NCBI GenBank assembly: GCA_963803375.1
Contig: CAWDMB010000006.1
Coordinates: forward strand, 11,683-75,682
Length of the DNA: 64,000 bases
Source of the DNA: JAOPZW01 sp963803375
Lineage (GTDB): Bacteria; Actinomycetota; Thermoleophilia; Solirubrobacterales; Solirubrobacteraceae
Direction of reading: 5' to 3'
In this document: positions 1 through 7,768 of the stretch, in pieces
Layout: every line of letters begins with the position of its first letter
Position numbering within the stretch: position 1 is the first letter of the stretch
Made by a program: the position numbers and the translations under genes
Notes under the pieces: generated by a model
Told to the model about the DNA's origin: nothing
Seen by the model: only the letters and a program-made list of their open reading frames with translations
The model's database searches: none

Positions 1-256
1 CGCTCAGGAGGTTCGTCCCGCCCCAGAACCGGCGCTCCCCGATCACGGCGATCAGCCGTTCCGTCGCGCGCCCGTAGTCCCCGTATCCCGCGAGCGAGCC
101 GCGCACCACCACACAGAACTCCCGAGCGACCTCGCCCGCGCGGTTGAGGACCTCGCCCTCTCCGACCGCGCGCCGTTCACCCGCGGCATCGACCACGGCC
201 AGCAGCTCACTGCTGAGCCGAGGGAAGGCCTCTTCATGGTCGAGCTGCTCCTCCAT
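1..256 (-). CDS. Cyclic-nucleotide-binding domain protein, N-terminal part (cut by window edge)
   Basis: An open frame runs from an ATG at 256 to the window edge without a stop, giving 85 residues. The translation has the look of a Crp-type cNMP-binding barrel: a helical start, then AVGEGEVLNRAGEVAREFCV and a later segment resembling the RFLGELNLLTG stretch of such domains (here RRFWGGTNLLS). Proteins of this kind include Crp-type regulators and FAD-dependent thioredoxin reductases with an N-terminal cNMP domain; which one cannot be told from this fragment. A small frame ends 8 bases upstream and may share its transcript. Confidence 0.6.
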   Translation of the reverse strand, partial: MEEQLDHEEAFPRLSSELLAVVDAAGERRAVGEGEVLNRAGEVAREFCVVVRGSLAGYGDYGRATERLIAVIGERRFWGGTNLLS

Positions 257-264
257 CGTGGAGC

Positions 265-492
265 TCAGCGGTCGGTGCCCCGGGAGCTGCCCTGCAGCAG
301 CACATCGCGCGCGTCCCGCTCCGCGGAGGGCGCCACGAGCATGTCGCGCGGGACCGCGGCAGGGAGGTCGGGCACGTCGAAGCCAGGCGTACCGCGCAGC
401 GCAGACGGCACGCCCTCTGCGTGCGGCAACTCCTGGCGGAACTCGGCCTCGGCCTGTTTCTCAGCCCGGGCAACCACAACAAGGTCAGTCAT
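265..492 (-). CDS. Small hypothetical protein (75 aa)
   Basis: ATG at 492, stop eight bases before the start of the cNMP-domain gene, so the two could be cotranscribed. The product starts MTDLVVVARAEKQAEAEFRQ and is acidic and proline-containing, with no domain I recognise. Support is only the position, an uninterrupted frame and a more protein-like composition than the competing frames. It may be spurious. Confidence 0.3.
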   Translation of the reverse strand: MTDLVVVARAEKQAEAEFRQELPHAEGVPSALRGTPGFDVPDLPAAVPRDMLVAPSAERDARDVLLQGSSRGTDR

Positions 493-584
493 AGGCCAAT
501 CATCGCGCGCACCGCGAGCCGTCGCACCCGTGGAACACCCTGGGTCCATGCCCAGCCTGACCTTGGTCATATCACCGCGCGACG

Positions 585-885
585 CGCCGCCAGTCGACCT
601 CCCCAACGACACATGCGCCGTCCCGTTCGACGAGATCGCGCCGATCGTGGGGCGGTCCCCGGCCGCGGCGAGGCAGCTCGCGAGCCGCGCGCGCCGCCGC
701 GTGCAGGGAACCGCCCCCGTGCCGGACATCGACCTCGCCCGCCAGCGAGAGGTCGTCGACGACTTCCTCGCCGCCTCGCGCGGCGGTGACTTCGACGGTC
801 GCGCGCGGCAAGATCGCCGAGATCGATCTGCTCGCCGATCCCGCCCGCCTGCGCGAGCTCGACCTGACCGTTTCTCGACGACTGA
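585..885 (+). pseudogene. Remnant of a SigJ/ECF41-type sigma factor
   Basis: Two pieces of one known architecture survive. Positions about 600-797 encode AVPFDEIAPIVGRSPAAARQ and the following ASRARRRVQG...LARQREVVDDFLAASRGGDF, which match sigma region 4 and the start of the SnoaL-like extension of ECF41/SigJ factors. At 798 the frame changes and the family's extreme C-terminus follows (VARGKIAEIDLLADPARLRE). One extra T near 871-873 then moves the native-looking stop (TGA 883-885) out of frame. The middle of the C-terminal domain and the N-terminal region 2 are missing. It is an internally deleted, frameshifted relic rather than a working sigma factor. Exact 5' limit is uncertain. Confidence 0.7.
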
Positions 886-983
886 CGCTCGGATCCCGGC
901 CGCGCCCTCGACGCGGTCCTTAGCCCCCGTGCGACCGACCGCGCGGAGAGGACCGAGGAGCCCGGCGCCCTACGCTGCGCTGC

Positions 984-1559
984 GTGCCCCGCCTGCGTCT
1001 GCGCATCAGGCCGATCGAGCCCGACGACAAGGCGGCGCTCGCGGAAGGCTTCGAGCGCCTGAGCGAGGAGTCGCGCTACCGCCGCTTCCTGAGCGCCCAT
1101 CCCCGTCTCAGCGCGAGCGACCTGCGCTACCTCACCGAGGTCGACCACCGCGACCACGAGGCGCTCGTGGCGTTCGACGCGCGCACCGACGCCGGCGTCG
1201 GCGTCGCGCGGTTCATCCGCGACCCGGCGCGGCCCGACAGCGCGGAGATCGCCGTTGCCGTGACGGACGACGCGCAGGGGCGCGGGGTCGGCACCGCGCT
1301 CATGCGCCGGCTCGCCGACCGGGCCCGCGAGGAGGGCATCGGGCGCTTCACGGCGGTCATGCTGGCGGACAACGCGCCGATGGTCCATCTGCTCGACGAC
1401 CTCGGGGCGATGCGCGTCCTGGACCGCGACCAGGGCGAGGTCGAGTTCGCGGTGGACCTGCCCGAGCGCGGGCTGAGCTCGGCGCTGCGTGGCTGGCTGC
1501 GATCGGCGGCCCGGGGCGTGCTGCACCTGCGCGCCGGCGAGGGCCGCCGGCCGGCGTGA
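984..1559 (+). CDS. GNAT family N-acetyltransferase
   Basis: A 191-residue protein from a GTG start. The acetyl-CoA binding signature AQGRGVGTALMRRLAD lies at residues 97-112, preceded by the beta-strand EIAVAV, as in GNAT enzymes. The N-terminal half (RIRPIEPDDKAALAEGFERL, SEESRYRRFL) resembles the GNAT domains attached to Pat-type protein acyltransferases, so a protein or small-amine substrate is possible, but the substrate is not evident. The last 19 residues are encoded by the first copy of a 71-bp tandem repeat, so the C-terminus may have been replaced by repeat expansion. Confidence 0.85.
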   Translation: MPRLRLRIRPIEPDDKAALAEGFERLSEESRYRRFLSAHPRLSASDLRYLTEVDHRDHEALVAFDARTDAGVGVARFIRDPARPDSAEIAVAVTDDAQGRGVGTALMRRLADRAREEGIGRFTAVMLADNAPMVHLLDDLGAMRVLDRDQGEVEFAVDLPERGLSSALRGWLRSAARGVLHLRAGEGRRPA

Positions 1560-1790
1560 GGCGGTTCGCGCCGTCGGCGGCCCGGGGCGTGCTGCACCTG
1601 CGCGCCGGCGAGGGCCGCCGGCCGGCGTGAGGCGGTTCGCGCCGTCGGCGGCCCGGGGCGTGCTGCACCTGCGCGCCGGCGAGGGCCGCCGGCCGGCGTG
1701 AGGCGGTTCGCGCCGTCGGCGGCCCGGGGCGCAGTTGCGGCCGCCCGCCGGCGACGGCCGCCGGCCCGGCGTGAGGCGGTTCGAAGGCTC
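1505..1790 (+). repeat. 71-bp tandem repeat, three copies plus a degenerate fourth
   Basis: Units begin at 1505, 1576 and 1647 and are essentially identical; a fourth begins at 1718 and decays after about 15 bases but regains the unit's end near 1770. Each contains the palindromic core GCCGCCGGCCGGCG and a TGA. Because 71 is not a multiple of three, each copy is read in a different frame. The array fills the space between the convergent GNAT and sugar dehydrogenase genes and encodes the GNAT C-terminus. The palindromic cores could act as transcription stops, which is inference. Confidence 0.9.
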
Positions 1791-2897
1791 CTACACCCGC
1801 ACGCGCAGGATCCGGTCGTCGCCCGACCGCGGCGAACCGCGGCCGTCGCGGTTGGAGGTCGTGACCCAGAGCGTGCCGTCGGGCGCGCGAACGACCGTGC
1901 GGATGCGCCCGCGCCCGCCGAGCAGCGGCGAGGCCTTCACCGCGCTCGTGCCGCGCAGGCGCACGCGCAGCACCGCCTGGCCCTGCAACGCCCCGAGGTA
2001 CAGCGTCGTCCCGACGATCGCCGCGCCGCTCGGCGAGGCCTCGCTCGTCGACCACGTCACCTTCGGGTTGACGAAGCGCCCACCCTCCGTCGGCCCGACG
2101 CCCTCGACCGCGGGCCAGCCGCCGTTGTCGCCCTTGCCCACGAGGTTGACCTCGTCGAAGCGGTTCTGGCCGAACTCACTGGCCCAGAGGCGGCCCTGCG
2201 CGTCCCACGCCAGGCCCTGGACGTTGCGGCGGCCCGAGCTCCACACGAGCGATCCGCGGCTCGGGTTGTCCGACGGGGCGCTGCCGTCGGGGTTCATCCG
2301 CAGGATCTTGCCGTTGTTCGAGCTCGGGTCCTGCGCGAGCGCGCCGTCGCCCGCCTCGCCGACGCCGGCGTAGAGCTTGCCGTCGGGACCGAAGGCGATC
2401 CGTCCGCCGTCGTGGACGACACCCGCGCGCAGGCCGGTGAGGATCGGGCGCACCTCGCCCCCCAGCCGAAAGCGCACGATCCGGTTGTCCGCGGCGGTCG
2501 TGAGGTACGCGTAGACGAGGCCGTCGCGGGCGTAGGACGGCGAGACCGCGAGCCCGAGCAGGCCGCCCTCGCCGCCCGCGCCGCCCACGACGCCCGGCAC
2601 GCGCATGACGGTCCGCGGGCGCCCGCCGCGCGCGGGGACGCGCAGGATCCGGCCCGAGTCGCGCTCGCCGACGAGGGCGTCGCCGCCCGGGAGGAAGGCG
2701 ATGCCCCAGGGAACCTCGAGCCCGGTCGCGACGGTCGAGACCCGCGCTTCGCCGGCCGCGCCCGTCGCGGCGCCGCGAGCGCCGCCGTCGCCGGCGTCGT
2801 CGCCGTCGCCGCCGCCGCCGCCGCAGGCGAGCAGGGCGAGCGCGGCGGCGAGGGTGGCGAGCACGGCGGCCCGCCGGCGGGTCATGCTCCCGGGCAT
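1791..2897 (-). CDS. PQQ-dependent sugar dehydrogenase family lipoprotein
   Basis: A 368-residue protein with a lipoprotein signal: basic MTRRR, a hydrophobic run, and lipobox ALLAC with Cys25, then a Gly/Asp-rich linker. The rest is a soluble glucose/sorbosone dehydrogenase beta-propeller (VPWGIAFLPGGDALVGERDS near the start of the domain, then EGGLLGLAVSP, KLYAGVGEAGDG, NVQGLAWDAQGRLWASEFGQ). These enzymes oxidise sugars or aldoses with PQQ outside the membrane; no PQQ synthesis genes are in view. An internal ATG at 2885 is an alternative start. Convergent with the GNAT gene. Confidence 0.88.
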   Translation of the reverse strand: MPGSMTRRRAAVLATLAAALALLACGGGGGDGDDAGDGGARGAATGAAGEARVSTVATGLEVPWGIAFLPGGDALVGERDSGRILRVPARGGRPRTVMRVPGVVGGAGGEGGLLGLAVSPSYARDGLVYAYLTTAADNRIVRFRLGGEVRPILTGLRAGVVHDGGRIAFGPDGKLYAGVGEAGDGALAQDPSSNNGKILRMNPDGSAPSDNPSRGSLVWSSGRRNVQGLAWDAQGRLWASEFGQNRFDEVNLVGKGDNGGWPAVEGVGPTEGGRFVNPKVTWSTSEASPSGAAIVGTTLYLGALQGQAVLRVRLRGTSAVKASPLLGGRGRIRTVVRAPDGTLWVTTSNRDGRGSPRSGDDRILRVRV

Positions 2898-2945
2898 CCT
2901 CGTCGCCGCGGCGCGCGTGAAACCGGCCGGCCGTACGCGGATCCC

Positions 2946-3128
2946 TCAGTCGTCCGGGGCACGGATCTCGCGCTTGAGCACCTTGCCCGTCGGCCCCTTG
3001 GGCAGCTCGTCGACGAGCCAGAGTCGCCACGGGGCCGTTAAGGACAGCACGATGTCGTCGAGCTTGATCGCGGGCCGGTCGCCGTGGGTGGCGACGCTGT
3101 CGGCCGGCATCTGGGCGACGTTGGTCAT
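2946..3128 (-). pseudogene. Acyl-CoA synthetase stub: both ends joined, middle deleted
   Basis: ATG at 3128 follows a clear GAGGAG ribosome site. The 60-residue product begins like a long-chain acyl-CoA synthetase (MTNVAQMPADSVATHGDRPA, IKLDDIVLS) and then jumps to that family's C-terminal catalytic-lysine segment (LVDELPKGPTGKVLKREIRA). About 450 residues that normally separate them are gone, including the AMP-binding motifs. The frame is open, so a short peptide could still be made, but it cannot be an active ligase. Confidence 0.8.
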
Positions 3129-3244
3129 GGCGTTCTCCTCGTGCGGTGGTCCGTCGATGGCCGGGTGCCCCCGCGATCCCGGAGGCAATCGCGGAGAGCC
3201 TCGCACCGCGTGAGGCGGCGCTGTCCTGCGGGTAGAGAACGGCC

Positions 3245-3718
3245 ATGGCCCAGAAGCTCAAGATCGCCGACCTCAGGCTCCGCAGCCCCGCCTTCGGCCA
3301 CCACGAAGGCATCCCGCCGCGCCACGCGGGCGACGGCGAGGACGTCGCGCCCGCGCTCGAATGGTCCGGCGTCCCGGACGGGACGCGGGCCTTCGCCATC
3401 GTCGTCCACGATCCCGACGCGCCGCTCGTGGACGGCTTCACGCACTGGGTCGCCTACGGCATCCCCGGCGACGCCACCGGCCTGCCCGAGGGCGGCGGCG
3501 ACGCGGTCACCGGGACGAACTCCTTCGGCGCCACCGGCTACGGCGGGCCGGCTCCACCCGGGGGCCATGGCCCGCACCACTACTACTTCTGGCTCTACGC
3601 GCTCGACGACGACCTCGAGCTCGAACCGGGCCTGGATCGCCGCGCGCTGCTGGAGCGGATCGAGGACCACGTCATCGAGCAGGCCCGGTTCGTCGGCACC
3701 TACGTCAACGAGGGCTGA
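3245..3718 (+). CDS. YbhB/YbcL family (PEBP, Raf-kinase-inhibitor-like) protein
   Basis: A 157-residue protein of normal family length. The PEBP anion-pocket motifs are present: DPDAP at residues 56-60, the GFTHWVAYGIP strand around 64-74, and GPAPPGGHGPHHYYF around 101-115. No signal peptide, so cytoplasmic. Bacterial members bind small anionic ligands but their physiological role is poorly defined. The gene stands alone; a nested stem-loop starts 34 bases after its stop. Confidence 0.92.
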   Translation: MAQKLKIADLRLRSPAFGHHEGIPPRHAGDGEDVAPALEWSGVPDGTRAFAIVVHDPDAPLVDGFTHWVAYGIPGDATGLPEGGGDAVTGTNSFGATGYGGPAPPGGHGPHHYYFWLYALDDDLELEPGLDRRALLERIEDHVIEQARFVGTYVNEG

Positions 3719-3752
3719 CCGGGGACGCGCTCCAGCGGAGCCGTTCGCGACG

Positions 3753-3797
3753 CGAGTGGTCGTTCGACGGTCCATGTGACCGTTTCGCGACCACTCG
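3753..3797. repeat. Nested palindrome with CCATGTG loop (copy A)
   Basis: Outer arms CGAGTGGTCG (3753-3762) and CGACCACTCG (3788-3797) pair perfectly; inside them CGGT/ACCG closes a 7-base loop CCATGTG. It sits just after the PEBP gene and upstream of the hyp operon. A second structure with the same plan and a CCATATG loop lies at 29672-29718. It could be a terminator, but the lack of a T-run and the shared loop suggest a repeat family. Confidence 0.7.
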
Positions 3798-3993
3798 GCC
3801 GCGCTCCGAACCCCCGCCGTGCCCCAGGCGCCCGGGAGCCCCACAGGAGATGGCGCTCGATCGGGTCCCCGCTGCTCCGCAACTGCATGTCGCACGTCAG
3901 TAGACAATTGCGGTCACGGCCTCTGCACCGTAAGTTCCCCCGTGTAGACCAACCGAGAGGCCGATCGGTCGCTCATCGATGAGGGGTCGCGCC

Positions 3994-4272
3994 GTGTGCC
4001 TTGCCATTCCCGGGCGGATCATCGAGGTCGTTGACGAAGCAAACCGGCTCGCGCTGGTCGACGTCGCCGGCGTCCGGCGGACCGTGAACATCGGCCTCCT
4101 CGATGCCGACGGCACCTCGGCCCGGCCCGGTGACTGGGTCCTGATCCACGTCGGCTTCGCCCTGTCGTTCGTCGACGAGGAGGAGGCGGCCGCGACGCTC
4201 GCGCTGCTGCAGGGCATGGGCGCCGACTACGAGCAGGAGCTCGAGGAGCTCAAGGCGTCGGTGATCGAGTGA
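3994..4272 (+). CDS. hypC: Hydrogenase maturation chaperone HypC
   Basis: HypC hands the Fe(CN)2CO unit, built with HypD, to the hydrogenase large-subunit precursor. I chose the GTG at 3994, not the ATG at 3979, because the family requires Cys as residue 2 and this start gives MCLAIPGRIIEV. The 92-residue product keeps the DVAGVRRTVNIGLL core and the DWVLIHVGFALSFVDEEEA segment. First gene of a tightly packed hyp operon; its TGA overlaps the next gene's GTG. A weak promoter candidate (TTGCGG, 17 bases, TAAGTT) lies at 3908-3936. Confidence 0.93.
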   Translation: MCLAIPGRIIEVVDEANRLALVDVAGVRRTVNIGLLDADGTSARPGDWVLIHVGFALSFVDEEEAAATLALLQGMGADYEQELEELKASVIE

Positions 4273-4481
4273 CCTGCGACGAGCACCACTGCATCACCTG
4301 CGGCGACGACGGCGTCCCGATGCGGGTGATCCGCGTGGACGACGCGCGCGGGCTCGCGCTCTGCGAGGGCGAGGACGGGACGCGCAGCGCCGTCGAGATC
4401 GCGCTCGTCGACGCCGCCCCCGGCGACACCGTGCTCGTCCACGCGGGGACCGCGCTCACGACGCTCGCGCCGGCGTCGTGA
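4269..4481 (+). CDS. Second, HypC-like small protein
   Basis: A 70-residue product from GTG 4269, overlapping hypC by four bases. The body (VPMRVIRVDDARGLALCEGE, then VEIALVDAAPGDTVLVHAGT) follows the HypC/HupF beta-barrel pattern, but the start is MTCDEHHCITCGDD rather than MCLAIP. The Cys/His-rich N-terminus (C3, H6, H7, C8, C11) might bind metal, which is inference. Paired HypC paralogues occur in other hyp operons, sometimes for different hydrogenases; its partner here is unknown. Confidence 0.75.
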   Translation: MTCDEHHCITCGDDGVPMRVIRVDDARGLALCEGEDGTRSAVEIALVDAAPGDTVLVHAGTALTTLAPAS

Positions 4482-5593
4482 GGTACGTCGACGAGTTCCG
4501 CGACGCCGGGCTCGGTCGCGTGCTGGCCGGCGAGATCCTCGCCGCGGTCGAGCCCGGCCGCCACTACAAGCTCATGGAGGTCTGCGGCGGGCACACGCAC
4601 TCGATCTACAAGTACGGCGTCGACGACCTGCTCCCGGCGAACGTCGAGCTCGTCCACGGCCCGGGCTGTCCGGTGTGCGTCATCCCCATGGGCCGCGTCG
4701 ACGACGGCATCGCCCTGGCCCACGAGCCGGGCGTGATCTTCACCTGCTTCGGCGACATGATGCGGGTGCCGGGCTCGCGCGGGACGCTGCTCGAGGCCAA
4801 GGCGCAGGGCGCCGACGTGCGCATGGTCTACTCGCCCCTCGACGCGCTGCGGATCGCCAAGGCCGAGCCCGAGCGCGAGGTCGTGTTCTTCGCGATCGGC
4901 TTCGAGACGACCGCGCCCTCGACCGCGCTGACCCTGAAGCGGGCCAAGGCCGAGGGCGTGCGGAACTTCTCGTGCATGTGCAACCACGTCACGATCGTGC
5001 CGCCGCTGCGCGCGCTGCTCGACTCGCCCGACCTGCGCCTGGACGGCTTCGTCGGCCCGGGCCACGTGTCGACCGTCGTCGGCGCGCGGCCGTTCGAGTT
5101 CATCCCCGCCGACCACGGCAAGCCGATCGTCGTCTCCGGGTTCGAGCCGGTGGACATCCTGCAGTCGGTGCTCATGATCCTGCGCCAGCTCGGCACGGGC
5201 CGCTGCGAGGTCGAGAACCAGTACCGGCGGGTCGTCCCCTACGAGGGCAACCTGCGCGCGCTGCAGGTCATGTCCGAGGTCTTCGCGCTGCGCCCGCACT
5301 TCGAGTGGCGCGGCCTCGGCTTCATCTCCCAGAGCGGGCTGCGCCTCGCGGACGCCTACGCCGACCTCGACGCCGAGCGGCGCTGGACGGTGCCCGGCGT
5401 GCGGGTCGCCGACCCGAAGGCGTGCCAGTGCGGCGAGGTGCTCAAGGGCGTCATCAAGCCGTGGGAATGCAAGGTCTTCGGCACGGCGTGCACGCCCGAG
5501 CGCCCGATCGGCACGTGCATGGTCTCCTCGGAGGGGGCCTGCGCGGCCTATTACAACTTCGGCCGCTTCGCCCGCGAGCGGGAGGTGGTCTGA
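4478..5593 (+). CDS. hypD: Hydrogenase maturation protein HypD
   Basis: 371 residues, GTG start overlapping the previous stop. HypD is the Fe-S scaffold on which the Fe(CN)2CO moiety is assembled with HypC. Conserved family motifs are intact: MEVCGGHTHSIYKYG (Cys36), HGPGCPVCVIP (Cys64 and Cys67), GFETTAPSTA, and the C-terminal cysteine cluster in CQCGEVLKGVIKPWEC and PIGTCMVSSEGAC. Length and motifs indicate a functional protein. Confidence 0.96.
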   Translation: MRYVDEFRDAGLGRVLAGEILAAVEPGRHYKLMEVCGGHTHSIYKYGVDDLLPANVELVHGPGCPVCVIPMGRVDDGIALAHEPGVIFTCFGDMMRVPGSRGTLLEAKAQGADVRMVYSPLDALRIAKAEPEREVVFFAIGFETTAPSTALTLKRAKAEGVRNFSCMCNHVTIVPPLRALLDSPDLRLDGFVGPGHVSTVVGARPFEFIPADHGKPIVVSGFEPVDILQSVLMILRQLGTGRCEVENQYRRVVPYEGNLRALQVMSEVFALRPHFEWRGLGFISQSGLRLADAYADLDAERRWTVPGVRVADPKACQCGEVLKGVIKPWECKVFGTACTPERPIGTCMVSSEGACAAYYNFGRFAREREVV

Positions 5594-6688
5594 GTGGCCC
5601 CGCCGGCCAGCGCCGCCGACCGCGAGGAGCGGATCCTCGGGATCATCGCCACCGCGCGCGCCAAGCGCCCGAAGTTCCGCGACGAGCGGATCACGATGGC
5701 CCACGGCGCCGGCGGCAAGGCGACCGCCGCCCTGATCGAGGGCGTCCTGCTGCCGGCGTTCGCCTCCGAGGCGCTCGACGAGCTCGCCGACGCGGGCGCC
5801 GTCGAGGTCGACGCGGCGCAGCTCGCGATGACGACCGACAGCTTCGTCGTCAAGCCGCTGCAGTTCCCGGGCGGCTCGATCGGCGAGCTCGCCGTCAACG
5901 GCACGGTCAACGACCTCGCGGTCGTGGGCGCGCGCCCGGTCGCGCTGAGCCTCTCGCTGATCCTCGAGGAGGGGCTCGAGGCAGAGGTGCTGCGCGCCGA
6001 GGTCGACGCGATCGCCGCCGCGGCCGCCGCGGCCGGCGTGAAGATCGTCACCGGGGACACGAAGGTCGTCGAGCGCGGCCACGCCGACGGGATGTACATC
6101 TGCACGACGGGCATCGGCCGGCGTGATCCGCGCGCGCGCCTGTCCCCCGCCGCCCTGCGCCCCGGCGACCGCGTCCTCGTCTCGGGCCCGATCGGCGAGC
6201 ACGGCACGGCGATCATGCTCGCCCGCGGGGAGTTCGAGCTCGGCGCGACGGTCGAGTCCGACACGCGGTCGTTGTGGCCCGCGGTCGACGCGCTGCTCGA
6301 GAGCGCGGGCCCGGCCCTGCGCTGCCTGCGCGACGCGACGCGCGGCGGCGTGGCCTCCGTCGTGAACGAGCTCGCGCGCGCCTCGGGCGTCGCGCTGCTC
6401 GTGCGCGAGGTGGCGGTCCCGGTGCCGCCGATGGTGGCGGGCGCCGCCGAGCTCCTCGGGATCGACCCGATGCACGTGGCCAACGAGGGCGTGCTCGTGG
6501 CCGTCGTCGACCCCGCGCAGGCGGACACGGCGCTCGCCGCGCTGCGCGCCGCGCCGGGCGGCGAGCACGCCGCCGAGATCGGCGAGGTCTGGACGGAGCC
6601 CGAAGGGATGGTGCTGGTGGAGACGGCCTTCGGCGGCAGGCGGGTGCTCGACCAGCTCGTGGGCGACCCGCTGCCGCGGATCTGCTGA
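5594..6688 (+). CDS. hypE: Hydrogenase maturation protein HypE
   Basis: 364 residues beginning directly after the hypD stop. HypE dehydrates the carbamoylated thiol of its own C-terminal cysteine to a thiocyanate, the cyanide donor. Seen here: MAHGAGGKATAALIEGVLLP at the start of the AIRS fold, MTTDSFVVKPLQFPGGSIGE, NGTVNDLAVVGARP, and the obligatory C-terminal PRIC. The stop overlaps the hypA start (TGATG). A ~35-residue N-terminal extension precedes the usual family start. Confidence 0.95.
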   Translation: MAPPASAADREERILGIIATARAKRPKFRDERITMAHGAGGKATAALIEGVLLPAFASEALDELADAGAVEVDAAQLAMTTDSFVVKPLQFPGGSIGELAVNGTVNDLAVVGARPVALSLSLILEEGLEAEVLRAEVDAIAAAAAAAGVKIVTGDTKVVERGHADGMYICTTGIGRRDPRARLSPAALRPGDRVLVSGPIGEHGTAIMLARGEFELGATVESDTRSLWPAVDALLESAGPALRCLRDATRGGVASVVNELARASGVALLVREVAVPVPPMVAGAAELLGIDPMHVANEGVLVAVVDPAQADTALAALRAAPGGEHAAEIGEVWTEPEGMVLVETAFGGRRVLDQLVGDPLPRIC

Positions 6689-7041
6689 TGCACGAGCTCG
6701 CCATCGCCGAATCCGTCGTGGCGATCGCCGACCGCCACGCGCGCGGTCGTCGAGTGACGTGCGTCGCCGTCGCCGTGGGTCACCTGCGCCAGGTCGTGCC
6801 GTCGGCGCTCGCGTTCGCGTTCGAGCTCGTCGCCAAGGGCACCCGGGTCGAGGGAGCCGAGCTCGTGCTCCGCGAGGTGCCCGCCACCGTCCGCTGCCGC
6901 GGCTGTGACGCCGTCGCGGAGCTGGACGGCTTCCCGCTCACGTGCCGGGCGTGCGACGCCTGGGACGTGGAGGTCGTCGGCGGCGAGGAGCTGCAGGTCG
7001 AGTTCGTGGACGTCGAGGTCGAGGAGGAGCTGCGCGCATGA
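6688..7041 (+). CDS. hypA: Hydrogenase nickel insertion protein HypA
   Basis: 117 residues from the ATG inside TGATG. HypA delivers nickel with HypB. The N-terminal MHELAIAESV carries the Ni-binding His2, and the zinc site is formed by two CxxC pairs (C70/C73 and C86/C89). Length is typical. Cotranscribed with hypE upstream and hypB downstream. Confidence 0.95.
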   Translation: MHELAIAESVVAIADRHARGRRVTCVAVAVGHLRQVVPSALAFAFELVAKGTRVEGAELVLREVPATVRCRGCDAVAELDGFPLTCRACDAWDVEVVGGEELQVEFVDVEVEEELRA

Positions 7042-7084
7042 CCGCTGAGCCCGTCGCCGCCGGAGGACGCGACATGAGCGACCC

Positions 7085-7768
7085 ATGCACCGGGTGAGGG
7101 TCAGGGTCGTCGAGGACGCGCTCGACGCCAACAACACGATCGCGCGGGCCAACCGCGACGACTTCGACCGCGCCGGCGTGACGGTGGTGAACCTCATGAG
7201 CGCCCCCGGGGCCGGCAAGACGACGCTGCTCGAGCGCGTCCTCGGGCCGGGCCTGGACGGCGTGCGCGCCGGCGTGCTCGAGGGCGACGTGCACGGCAGC
7301 CTCGACGCCGACCGCCTCGCCCACCTGCACGTCCCCGTCGTGCAGCTCAACACCGACGGCGGCTTCGGCGGCGAGTGCCACCTCGACGCCAACATGGTGC
7401 GCTCGGCGCTGCCGGCGCTCGCGCTCGACGAGCTCGACCTGCTCGTGATCGAGAACGTGGGCAACCTCGTCTGCCCGGCCGAGTTCCGCGTCGGCGAGGA
7501 CGCGCGGATCATGGTCTCCTCGGTCGCCGAGGGCGAGGACAAGCCGCTGAAGTACCCGCTCATGTTCCGGGCCTGCGAGCTCGTCGTCGTCAACAAGATC
7601 GACCTGCTCGAGCACGTGGACTTCGATCTGGACCGCTTCCTGGCGCACCTCGACGCGGTCCATCCCGGCGTCGCGCACCTGCTCGCGAGCGCGCGCACGG
7701 GCGCGGGCGTCGACGAGCTGCGCGACTGGCTCGCGCGGTTGCCGGGGCGCTCGGGCGCCGCCGTGTGA
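7085..7768 (+). CDS. hypB: Hydrogenase nickel incorporation GTPase HypB
   Basis: 227 residues. GTPase that powers nickel insertion. P-loop SAPGAGKT at residues 39-46, GDVHGSLDADR (switch region), and NKIDLL for guanine recognition are all present, with the metal-site segment LNTDGGFGGECHLDANM. The His-rich or CxxCGC N-terminal nickel store of some HypBs is absent from this frame. The 43 bases after hypA contain a short frame (ATG 7038, ending near 7094) in another phase that I regard as non-coding. Confidence 0.94.
   Translation: MHRVRVRVVEDALDANNTIARANRDDFDRAGVTVVNLMSAPGAGKTTLLERVLGPGLDGVRAGVLEGDVHGSLDADRLAHLHVPVVQLNTDGGFGGECHLDANMVRSALPALALDELDLLVIENVGNLVCPAEFRVGEDARIMVSSVAEGEDKPLKYPLMFRACELVVVNKIDLLEHVDFDLDRFLAHLDAVHPGVAHLLASARTGAGVDELRDWLARLPGRSGAAV

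Noticed and set aside
1771..1790. GGTTCGAA resembling a tRNA T-loop
   Set aside because: It is part of the degenerate fourth unit of the 71-bp repeat; no acceptor or anticodon stem can be drawn around it.
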